A DNA stretch of 64,000 nt from the NCBI GenBank assembly GCA_963736685.1, contig CAVTPZ010000034.1:54678-118677 (forward strand), in the 5' to 3' direction. Within the stretch, counting starts at the first letter, position 1; every line of letters begins with the position of its first letter. Source of the DNA: DASUPK01 sp963736685. GTDB lineage: Bacteria; Actinomycetota; Thermoleophilia; Solirubrobacterales; 70-9. Both the position numbers and the translations under genes were made by a program. Under the pieces are notes generated by a model that was given only the letters and a program-made list of their open reading frames with translations, ran no database searches and had not been told where the DNA came from. Positions 57,732-64,000 of this stretch are shown in pieces.

Positions 57732-58960
57732 TCCGGCACGGGGTCTCGGTGCGGGACGAGGCGGTAGACGGAGCCCAGCGTTGCCTTTCCCTTGTGGTTC
57801 GGTCCGCGAAGGGTCAGCAGGTAGATGCGACGCGCGTTGTCCTGGCCGATTGAAGTCAGGTAGCGGGTGCCCAGCCTGAAGGTCCGCTGCTTTCCGGCGC
57901 GCCTCCCGGCCCTGGGCCGGAACCCGTAGAGCTTGCCGGTGCAGTAGTCGCCGAAGACGTAGTCCCCGAAGATCTCCCTCCCGCGGATCCGGGCGAGGTG
58001 CGAATCCCGGACGAGATAGCCCCCGGCGACCAGGCACCCGGGCCGGTGGCGGTAGGCGATCGCGGGGAGGACCGTGTCGTGGCGGGCGACTCCGCCGGCA
58101 AAGGGCGCGAACGCCTCGAAGGCGGACCAGCCGAAGTTCGCTCCGCGCGAACGGGCGACCGGCAGATAGTCGATCTCCTCGTAACGGTCCTCGCCTGTAT
58201 CGGCGATCGCGATGTTGTGCGTGGTCCGGTCGAAGGACAGGCCGCGCGGGTTGCGCAGGCCGTACGACCAGATCTCGTCCCGCCCGGGTCCGCCGGCGAA
58301 CGGGTTGCCGACCGGGATCCCGTAGCCCGAAGCGCCTGGGTCGATGCGCAGGATCTTGCCGCGGAGCAGCTCGAGGTTCTGCGCTGCCCCCTTCGGGTCC
58401 CGGGCCGGTCCACCGTCTCCTGTCGCGATGTAGAGATGCCCATCCGGGCCGAAGACCATCAGGCCGCCGTGGTGCGCCGGGGTGGGCTCGGGAATCCGGA
58501 GAATCGTGTGGCGTGAGCCCGGGTCCGCGACCAGTGGGTCGTCGCCGCTGCGGCGGTACTGCGCCACGACCAGGCTGCCACCGCGGTCGGTGTAGGAGAC
58601 GTAAAACACGCCGGTGCGCTGGTAGTCCGGGGAGAACGCGAGGGAGGCCATCCCAGGTTCCCCCCGTACGCCGTGCGCTTCGACCCGGTCCGAGATGTTC
58701 AGGAAGGGGCGCCGCAGCAGACGCTCGTCCGAGATCACGCGAACCGTGCCGGCCGCCTGCGCGACGAAGAGCCGCTGTCCCTCCCCCGGTGGCTGGGTGA
58801 GGAAGATGGGGTTCTTCAGCCGGGCGATGCGGTCGGCGGTCACGAACTTCGGCCCCAGTTCACGTGCCGCCTCGCGGTTGGCGATGCCGACGATTCCCGC
58901 GCCCACGGCGACGAGGGCAGCGACGATCGTTTCGATCCGGCGGCGATTTACTTTGGGCAT
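57728..58960 (-). CDS. PQQ-dependent sugar (glucose/sorbosone) dehydrogenase-like protein 1
   Basis: 410 residues. One N-terminal hydrophobic helix (IVAALVAVGAGIVGIAN) would anchor or export it. The beta-propeller core has NPIFLTQPPGEGQRLFVAQAAGTVRVI, GLMVFGPDGHLYIATGDGGPARDPKGAAQNLELLRGKILRIDP and NPRGLSFDRTTHNIAIADTGEDRYEEIDYL, the motifs of the GSDH family that hold PQQ and Ca. It should oxidise a sugar or polyol outside the membrane. It is the last of three tandem relatives on the minus strand; the next lies 5 bp upstream. Confidence 0.88.
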   Translation of the reverse strand: MPKVNRRRIETIVAALVAVGAGIVGIANREAARELGPKFVTADRIARLKNPIFLTQPPGEGQRLFVAQAAGTVRVISDERLLRRPFLNISDRVEAHGVRGEPGMASLAFSPDYQRTGVFYVSYTDRGGSLVVAQYRRSGDDPLVADPGSRHTILRIPEPTPAHHGGLMVFGPDGHLYIATGDGGPARDPKGAAQNLELLRGKILRIDPGASGYGIPVGNPFAGGPGRDEIWSYGLRNPRGLSFDRTTHNIAIADTGEDRYEEIDYLPVARSRGANFGWSAFEAFAPFAGGVARHDTVLPAIAYRHRPGCLVAGGYLVRDSHLARIRGREIFGDYVFGDYCTGKLYGFRPRAGRRAGKQRTFRLGTRYLTSIGQDNARRIYLLTLRGPNHKGKATLGSVYRLVPHRDPVPD

Positions 58961-58965
58961 TGGGC

Positions 58966-60057
58966 TCAGCGCCTGCGAACGAACCGGTATACCGGTCCGT
59001 CCAGCGAGGTGGCGTAGAGGGCGCCGTCAGCCCCCTCGCCGAATGAGCTCAGGTCGCGCACCCGGACCCCGGTCCTCTTGTCCCGCCGGGCGCCGCGCGG
59101 GTCCGGGATCAGGGAGCGGATCTTGCCGGTGCAGAAGTCTCCGTAGACGTACCGGTGAACGAGGGAGCGGAGGCGGGTGTCGCGAACGACGTAGCCGCCG
59201 ATGATCGAGCAGGCGCCCCCGGCGTGGCTGTAGACCTTGATCGGCCTCACGGACTGGCTGGGCGTGGGCGGATGGGCCCCGGGAAAGGGGGCAAATCCCT
59301 CGAAATCGTTCCAGCCGAAGTTCGCGCCGGCCGTCGCCGCGAGGGGCAGGTAGTCGATCTCCTCGAAGCGGTCCTGGCCGACGTCACCGATGGCGATGCG
59401 GGGGTGTCCGGGATCGCTGATCAAGTCGAACGAGAAGCGGTAGGGGTTGCGCAGCCCTATCGCGTAGGTCTCGACTGCGCCGGAGGATGGATCGATTCGC
59501 AGCAGCTTGCCGAGACGTGAGTTGGGGTTCTGGGCGTTGTCCGGCTCATCGCCCGCGCCGCCGCCGTCGCCGGTCCCCGCGTAGAGCATGCCGTCCGGCC
59601 CGAACTGCAGCTGGCCGCCGTTGTGGTTCGAGTGGGTGGGATGCGGCACGATGACGATCGGTTGCAGGGTCGAGGGATCGGCGTGCAGCCCATCCGGGTC
59701 GGCGTGGAGCGCGGCGATCTCAAGGTCCCCTGAGCCGGTCGTGAAGTAGACGTAGAGCAGCCTCGAGGTGGCGTAACCAGGCGCGAAGGCGACCGAGAGC
59801 AGGCCCCGCTCGCCGCCGGTGGAGACGCCCGAGATCGTGGTGAAGGTCCGCCGCTTGTGGCCCTGGACGAGGCGAATCCGGCCGGCCCGCTCGACGACGA
59901 CAACGCCCGGGATCCCGGGCGCAGAGGTCACGTAGGTCGGGCTCTGGAAACGGCCGATTCGCTTGAGCTTTACGCGGGCCTTGGCGTCGGACGTGGCGGA
60001 GCCGAGAATGAGGGCTCCGAGCGCCGCAAGCGCGAGTGCTGTGATCAGCGGCCTCAT
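58966..60057 (-). CDS. PQQ-dependent sugar dehydrogenase-like protein 2
   Basis: 363 residues. A typical signal peptide (PLITALALAALGALILGSATSDA) ends near residue 25. Propeller motifs: FQSPTYVTSAPGIPGVVVVERAGRIRLV, GQLQFGPDGMLYAGTGDGGGAGDEPDN, RNPYRFSFDLISDPGHPRIAIGDVGQDRFEEIDYL and HAGGACSIIGGYVVRD. The cysteine pair and the GGYVVRD loop are shared with the other two copies. It is shorter than copy 1 and lies between the other two. ATG 60057 overlaps the stop of copy 3 (ATGA). Confidence 0.88.
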   Translation of the reverse strand: MRPLITALALAALGALILGSATSDAKARVKLKRIGRFQSPTYVTSAPGIPGVVVVERAGRIRLVQGHKRRTFTTISGVSTGGERGLLSVAFAPGYATSRLLYVYFTTGSGDLEIAALHADPDGLHADPSTLQPIVIVPHPTHSNHNGGQLQFGPDGMLYAGTGDGGGAGDEPDNAQNPNSRLGKLLRIDPSSGAVETYAIGLRNPYRFSFDLISDPGHPRIAIGDVGQDRFEEIDYLPLAATAGANFGWNDFEGFAPFPGAHPPTPSQSVRPIKVYSHAGGACSIIGGYVVRDTRLRSLVHRYVYGDFCTGKIRSLIPDPRGARRDKRTGVRVRDLSSFGEGADGALYATSLDGPVYRFVRRR

Positions 60058-61226
60058 TGGGCGAGACGGTAGACGGGCCCGTCCAGCGAGACGACGTAGA
60101 TGTGACCCTCGTTGTCCTCGCCGAAGGAGGAGAGCGAGTCCACGTGGAGGCCGAGCTCCCGGTCGTCTCTCGCATGGGGGATCGCCGGCTCGAGGGAGTG
60201 CAGTTCGCCGGCGCAGAAGTCGCCGTAGACGTAGCGGCCGGAGAGTGCCGGCAGGGATTGATCCCGGACGACGTAGCCGCCGGTGATCGAGCAGCCGTCG
60301 TCATGGCTGTATTCGAAGATCGGCGGCACCGCATTCGGGGCGTTCTGATCGGCGTTGAAGCGATCCGTCCCCTCGAACGCCGACCAGCCGAAGTTCGCAC
60401 CGCGTCCCTGCCCCTTCTCAGTGTGGTCGATCTCCTCGAGGGTGTTCTGGCCGACGTCGCCTATCGAGAGGGCGCCCGTATTTCGGTCGAAGCTGAATCG
60501 CCATGGGTTGCGCAACCCGTACGAGTAGATCTCCGGCCTGGCTCCCTGCCGGTGGGCGAACGGGTTGTCTGCCGGGATCGCGTACGGCGGGCCAGATGCA
60601 CCGGTGGCCGGCCGGATGCGAAGGAGCTTGCCCAGCAGCGATCCGAGATCCTGGGCGTTCCGGTGAGGGTCGTCCTCGAGGCCGCCGTCGCCCGTGCCGA
60701 TGTAGAGATCGCCGTCCGGCCCGAACTGGAGCTGGCCGCCGTTGTGATTGGGCGCGAAGTCGTCCATGCGGAGGATCTCGCGAGCGCTGCCCTCGTCGAA
60801 GGACCCGTCCGCGCCCACCGAGTAGCGCACCACATGCTGGTCCTGGTCCGTGCCTGTGAAGTAGGCGTAGACGAGCTGCGAGCTCTGGAAGTCGGCCGGA
60901 AACGCGATCGAGAGGAGCCCCTGCTCGTCGTTGTTGGTGACCTGGTTGCTGATGTCAAGCGCGGGAGTCGAGACGATTTCGCCGTCGCGGACGATGCGAA
61001 CGGTGCCCCCCTGCTCGACGACGTAGAGATCCGTGCTCCCACGTGGCTGGGCGATGTAGGTGGGCTGGTCGAAGTCCCCGACCTCTTGGAGCGTGACCTC
61101 TCCGCCGGCGGGCGTTCCCGTCGTCCCGGATTCGGTCGTGGAGGAGGCCGCGCCGCCTCCGCCGCAGCCTGCGGCGAGAGCGATCAGCACGGCCGCGGCG
61201 GCGCACGTCGGAACCCAGCCGGTCAT
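60054..61226 (-). CDS. PQQ-dependent sugar dehydrogenase-like lipoprotein 3
   Basis: 390 residues. The N-terminus has the lipobox LAAGC (Cys21) followed by Gly/Ser/Thr linker, so it is predicted to be lipid anchored on the outer face of the cytoplasmic membrane. Propeller motifs: FDQPTYIAQPRGSTDLYVVEQGGTVRIV, GQLQFGPDGDLYIGTGDGGLEDDPHRNAQ, RNPWRFSFDRNTGALSIGDVGQNTLEEIDH. ATG 61226 is preceded by TAGAGT 8 nt upstream. First of the trio; the three were probably made by duplication and given different localisations. Confidence 0.88.
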   Translation of the reverse strand: MTGWVPTCAAAAVLIALAAGCGGGGAASSTTESGTTGTPAGGEVTLQEVGDFDQPTYIAQPRGSTDLYVVEQGGTVRIVRDGEIVSTPALDISNQVTNNDEQGLLSIAFPADFQSSQLVYAYFTGTDQDQHVVRYSVGADGSFDEGSAREILRMDDFAPNHNGGQLQFGPDGDLYIGTGDGGLEDDPHRNAQDLGSLLGKLLRIRPATGASGPPYAIPADNPFAHRQGARPEIYSYGLRNPWRFSFDRNTGALSIGDVGQNTLEEIDHTEKGQGRGANFGWSAFEGTDRFNADQNAPNAVPPIFEYSHDDGCSITGGYVVRDQSLPALSGRYVYGDFCAGELHSLEPAIPHARDDRELGLHVDSLSSFGEDNEGHIYVVSLDGPVYRLAQ

Positions 61227-61234
61227 GGCCGGGA

Positions 61235-61240
61235 ACTCTA
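61235..61240 (-). promoter_or_regulatory. -10 box of the sugar-dehydrogenase operon
   Basis: TAGAGT on the minus strand ends 8 nt before ATG 61226 (leaderless). Confidence 0.5.
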
Positions 61241-61256
61241 GAGACTCGTATTCCCG

Positions 61257-62078
61257 CTATGGGCTCGTCGAGGTACCGGAGCCGCCCAGCTCCGACTTCT
61301 GCCTCTGGTTCCCGGCCTGGCCGACGATGTCGCTCGGGCTGATCGGCACGACCTTGCCCGAGCCTTCGACGCGGGTCTGGGGCGGAGCGGTTGAGATTCG
61401 CACCACGAACTCGCCCTCGGGGACCGAACCGTCCGCGGTGACGGCGTTGGCCTTGCCCTCTAGCCCGGCGGCGACTCGGTAGTGGACGGTGTAGGTCCCG
61501 CCCTGGACCGGGGTCACGTTCCAGACCATCCGCCTGGTGTCATGGGCTCTGAGCTCGCCGAAGGCGTACGTGTCGGTCTGGGCCGCCTCGGCTCCGGCCG
61601 AGGAGATCTCGCCCTCCAGCTTCGGATACCCCTCCTCGAGGATCCAGACCGGGCGGAACGGGATCGCCAGGCCCTGCTGCTCGGAGCGGACCGAGAACGA
61701 TCCCTGTGCGGTGGGCAGCTCCTGCGGCGCGCTCGACGTGCCGGTGCTCGTCGTTCCCGTCGTGGTGGTGGACTCGGCCGTGCTGGCGTTCGAGGTGGTG
61801 AAGATCGTGATCGCCAGGTTCGGGATCGCCCGGTCGCCGGAGTTCTCGACCGCCAGCGTCAGGTTCGTGTTCTCGGCGAGCTTCTGCCTGCTCGGGAAGT
61901 CGGCGCTGACGATGGAGACGGGAAAGTTGCCCTCGGGCTCGTTCGCGTCCTGCCGGGTGCCGCCACACGATGCGACACCCGCTGCCAGGAGCGCCCCCAG
62001 AATCCCGATCCCGATCCGTTTGCGGGCCTTCAGGGGACGGGCTGTCGAAGCGCTCTCCTCCAAAGGCGCGGGCAACAT
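61257..62078 (-). CDS. lipoprotein of unknown function
   Basis: 273 residues. A hydrophobic helix (RIGIGILGALLAAGVASC) ends in a lipobox Cys at about residue 38. The exported part has FPSRQKLAENTNLTLAVENSGDRAIPNLAITIFT, a beta-sandwich CARDB-like pattern, a Ser/Thr/Gly-rich linker and DTRRMVWNVTPVQGGTYTVHYRVAAGLEGKA. ATG 62078 is chosen because TAGGGT (62091-62086) lies 7 nt upstream; GTG 62087 is only 2 nt away and overlaps its spacing. It lies upstream of the sugar-dehydrogenase trio and may be an adhesin or sensor. Confidence 0.75.
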   Translation of the reverse strand: MLPAPLEESASTARPLKARKRIGIGILGALLAAGVASCGGTRQDANEPEGNFPVSIVSADFPSRQKLAENTNLTLAVENSGDRAIPNLAITIFTTSNASTAESTTTTGTTSTGTSSAPQELPTAQGSFSVRSEQQGLAIPFRPVWILEEGYPKLEGEISSAGAEAAQTDTYAFGELRAHDTRRMVWNVTPVQGGTYTVHYRVAAGLEGKANAVTADGSVPEGEFVVRISTAPPQTRVEGSGKVVPISPSDIVGQAGNQRQKSELGGSGTSTSP

Positions 62079-62085
62079 ACCACGC

Positions 62086-62091
62086 ACCCTA
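62086..62091 (-). promoter_or_regulatory. -10 box of the 61257 lipoprotein gene
   Basis: TAGGGT on the minus strand ends 7 nt before ATG 62078 and decides the start. The 62088-62291 gap to the Mce operon holds no other structure I can identify. Confidence 0.5.
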
Positions 62092-62291
62092 CCCTCGCCA
62101 ATCCGGCTCCGTATCGTGGGTAGCGGGGATTTCTTGGGCGGAAGTTACGGCTGGCGGTTGTGGGTGGCGAATGACGTCTCCATCACATAATCTTCCCGAT
62201 GCGTCTATTCGGCGATGAAGTTTGTGATCGCCGTTGAGGTGGCGTGCGGGGCCGCGCCCCAACAGGGGGATCGGCTCCGGAGGAGAGCAAA

Positions 62292-63098
62292 ATGGTCAGA
62301 TCCGTAGCCGACAGGGCATTCCTCCCGGCCAAGTCTCTATTCGAGCAGGTCGGAGACATGATGATCCTGACCGCCAAGACGGTCGTCTCGGCGATCCGGC
62401 CTCCATACCCCTACGGCGGCGAGTTCATCGGGCAGTTCCTCTTCGCCCTCCAGCTCTGCTGGTTCCCGATGATGATCTCGACGCTCGCCTTCGGTTTCGG
62501 CGCCCCGGGACTCCAGGCGGCCAACTTTCTCTCTCTATTCGGAGCCCTCGACCGGCTCGGCGGGTTTTTCGTGCTCGCCTCGATCCGCGAGTTCGCGCCC
62601 TCCGTCACCGCCGTGGTCGTCGCCGGGGTCGCCGGCACGGCGATCACCGCGGACCTCGGTGCCCGGAAGATCCGCGAGGAGCTGGATGCTCTTCAGGTGC
62701 TCGGCGTCGATCCGATCAAGAACCTGGTCGTCCCGCGCTTCCTGGCGCTGATGCTGATCACGGGGCTGCTGGACATCTACGCGCTGATCTTCGGCATCGT
62801 CGGAGGGCTCGGCGCGGAGCTGCTCTACAACGAGCCGGTCGGCGGATTCTTCGCGACCCTCTTCAACAACGCCTCGGTCACCGACCTCTGGGGATCGGTG
62901 CTGAAGTGCACGATGTTCGGGGCGATCATCGCGATCGTCTGCTCCTACAAGGGGATGACTGCGTCCGGAGGCGCCGAGGGGGTGGGTCGAGCCGTCAATG
63001 AGGGTGTCGTGATCGCCTTCATGGGCGTGTTCGCGTTCAACTACGTCTTCACGCAGACCCTGCTCGCGACGCATCCCGAGCTCCAGGTGATCAAGTGA
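62292..63098 (+). CDS. YrbE/MlaE family ABC transporter permease (first Mce permease)
   Basis: 268 residues. The MlaE domain is clear: SIREFAPSVTAVVVAGVAGTAITADLGARKIREELDALQVLGVDPIKNLVVPRFLALMLI (the coupling-helix region EELDALQVLGVDP) and six hydrophobic segments. It forms the membrane core of Mce-type importers of lipids or sterols. AGGAGAGC lies just before ATG 62292, which is preferred to an in-frame start at 62244. It is followed by a second permease on the same strand, the usual YrbEA-YrbEB pair; Mce and ATPase genes should lie beyond the window. Confidence 0.92.
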   Translation: MVRSVADRAFLPAKSLFEQVGDMMILTAKTVVSAIRPPYPYGGEFIGQFLFALQLCWFPMMISTLAFGFGAPGLQAANFLSLFGALDRLGGFFVLASIREFAPSVTAVVVAGVAGTAITADLGARKIREELDALQVLGVDPIKNLVVPRFLALMLITGLLDIYALIFGIVGGLGAELLYNEPVGGFFATLFNNASVTDLWGSVLKCTMFGAIIAIVCSYKGMTASGGAEGVGRAVNEGVVIAFMGVFAFNYVFTQTLLATHPELQVIK

Positions 63099-63209
63099 CC
63101 ACCAGGCCGCTCTCCTTTGGAGCGAAGGCCGCAGGTCGGAGCGACTTGTGACTGGCGGCCGCCTGTGGTCACGATTTGATGGCGAAGCCGTCTGCGCGGA
63201 GGCTGGCGG

Positions 63210-64000
63210 ATGAACGCAGGTTGGCTGGCGGTACCGCGGGGCTGGCTCAACTCGATCGGCGAGATCTTCGGCTTCTGCACGCGTGTCGCCGGCCTGGTCT
63301 ACACGGGCCGGGTCTTCGAGTTCTTCGGGGAGGCCCTCCGCCAGACCGGCATCCTGATCCTCGGCTCGACGATCGTGATCTGGGGGCTCGTCTTCATCCT
63401 CGGCCTCCAGTGCGGGATCGAGGGCGCCTACTTCAACCGGTCGGTCGGTGCGCCCGCTTACGCCGGCGTGTTCGCCGCCTGGTGCGACCTGCGTGAGGTG
63501 ATCCCATACGCCTTCGGGTACATGCTCGCGGCCAAGGTCGGCACCGGAATCGTGGCCGAGCTGGGCGCGATGCGGATCACGGACGAGATCGATGCGCTCG
63601 AGGTGATGGGTGTGCCGCCCGTGACATTCTTGGCGGCCACCCGACTGCTCGCCGCCTGGATCGCCATCCCCTTCATGTACCTGGCCGCCGTCGGGATCGG
63701 CTACTTCGCCAGCTGGCTCGCGGTCGTGGAGCAGATCGGCGACGTCTCCTCGGGCGGCTACTTCCTGATCTTCTGGATGTTCCAGAACCCTCCCGACCTC
63801 TTATTCAGCCTGATCAAGGGCATGGTGATGGCGACCGCCATCGTGCTCGTCGGCTGCTACTACGGCTACACGGCATCCGGCGGACCGGTGGGCGTCGGCA
63901 CCGCGACCGCGAAGTCGATGGTGCTCAACATCGTGCTCGTCCACCTCATCGGGATGATGGGAACCCTGGTCTTCTGGGGCGCGAACCCGAGGGCGCCGAT
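63210..64000 (+). CDS. YrbE/MlaE family ABC transporter permease (second Mce permease), 3' end outside window
   Basis: At least 263 residues, open to the window end, so the 3' part is missing. It begins at ATG 63210 with GGAGG 8 nt upstream. Landmarks: YAFGYMLAAKVGTGIVAELGAMRITDEIDALEVMGVPPVTFL (coupling helix), NPPDLLFSLIKGMVMATAIVLVGCYYGYTASGGPVGVGTATAKSMVLN. This is the YrbEB-type partner of the 62292 permease. The 111-bp gap before it contains only an 18-codon reading frame overlapping the previous stop, whose significance is unclear. Confidence 0.92.
   Translation, partial: MNAGWLAVPRGWLNSIGEIFGFCTRVAGLVYTGRVFEFFGEALRQTGILILGSTIVIWGLVFILGLQCGIEGAYFNRSVGAPAYAGVFAAWCDLREVIPYAFGYMLAAKVGTGIVAELGAMRITDEIDALEVMGVPPVTFLAATRLLAAWIAIPFMYLAAVGIGYFASWLAVVEQIGDVSSGGYFLIFWMFQNPPDLLFSLIKGMVMATAIVLVGCYYGYTASGGPVGVGTATAKSMVLNIVLVHLIGMMGTLVFWGANPRAP

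Noticed and set aside
1..64000. tRNA, rRNA, CRISPR or insertion sequence
   Set aside because: No cloverleaf, spacer array, transposase or terminal inverted repeats could be seen by eye; a dedicated tRNA/ncRNA search would be needed to exclude small RNAs.

Overview
The window is GC-rich, tightly packed bacterial chromosome with about 65 protein genes, no rRNA or tRNA, no insertion sequence and no CRISPR. The gene content (Mce-type YrbE permeases, PimA-like glycosyltransferase, actinobacterial holin-like and DUF3618 proteins, MMPL exporters, many acyl-CoA enzymes, abundant TetR regulators) and the very frequent TA-N3-T promoter boxes 6-9 nt before a start codon (leaderless mRNAs) point to an Actinobacteriota chromosome. 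My best guess is class Thermoleophilia (Solirubrobacterales-like); that placement is inference.

Layout. 1-3.1 kb: end of glycerol kinase with a textbook terminator, a PlsC acyltransferase, a lactonase-like metallo-hydrolase and an SDR. 3.1-9.1 kb (minus strand): methyltransferase, FabG-like SDR, PaaI thioesterase and an MFS exporter, preceded by an MMPL exporter. 9.3-10.4 kb: DUF4242 protein and a TetR gene that share an operator. 10.4-17.2 kb: two acyl-CoA dehydrogenases, SnoaL and YCII proteins, a P450 and a GGDEF/HD-GYP protein, then a second MMPL exporter. 19.4-27.0 kb: a long plus-strand operon in which almost every gene overlaps the next: enoyl-CoA hydratase, acyl-CoA carboxyltransferase, NTF2-like protein, FOUR tandem paralogous small proteins of unknown function, a beta-keto acid cleavage enzyme, a CaiB-type CoA-transferase/racemase and a double-headed MerR regulator. 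I consider this the most interesting system in the window.

27-41 kb: an epimerase, a frameshifted MscS channel, nitrilase plus TetR, an alpha/beta hydrolase, a small-membrane-protein operon, DegV, a reductase, an Fe-S/redox group (ErpA, monothiol glutaredoxin, BolA), FprA reductase and HemQ-like heme protein. 41-47.5 kb: a membrane protein with an alkaline-phosphatase-like ectodomain, a glycosyltransferase fused to a flippase-like membrane domain, and an AAA-TPR-adenylate cyclase fusion. 47.5-53.5 kb: both methionine synthases (B12-dependent MetH and B12-independent MetE) back to back. 53.5-62.1 kb: aldehyde dehydrogenase, P-II plus PucR regulators, three tandem PQQ-type sugar dehydrogenases and a lipoprotein. 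62.3 kb-end: the start of an Mce-type lipid import operon (two YrbE/MlaE permeases, the second cut by the window edge).

Starts were often reassigned using promoter boxes, ribosome binding sites or overlaps; these choices are given per gene. No gene-free stretch exceeds 300 bases; the largest gaps (9125-9366, 13720-13932, 62088-62291) hold regulatory sequence or nothing I can recognise.
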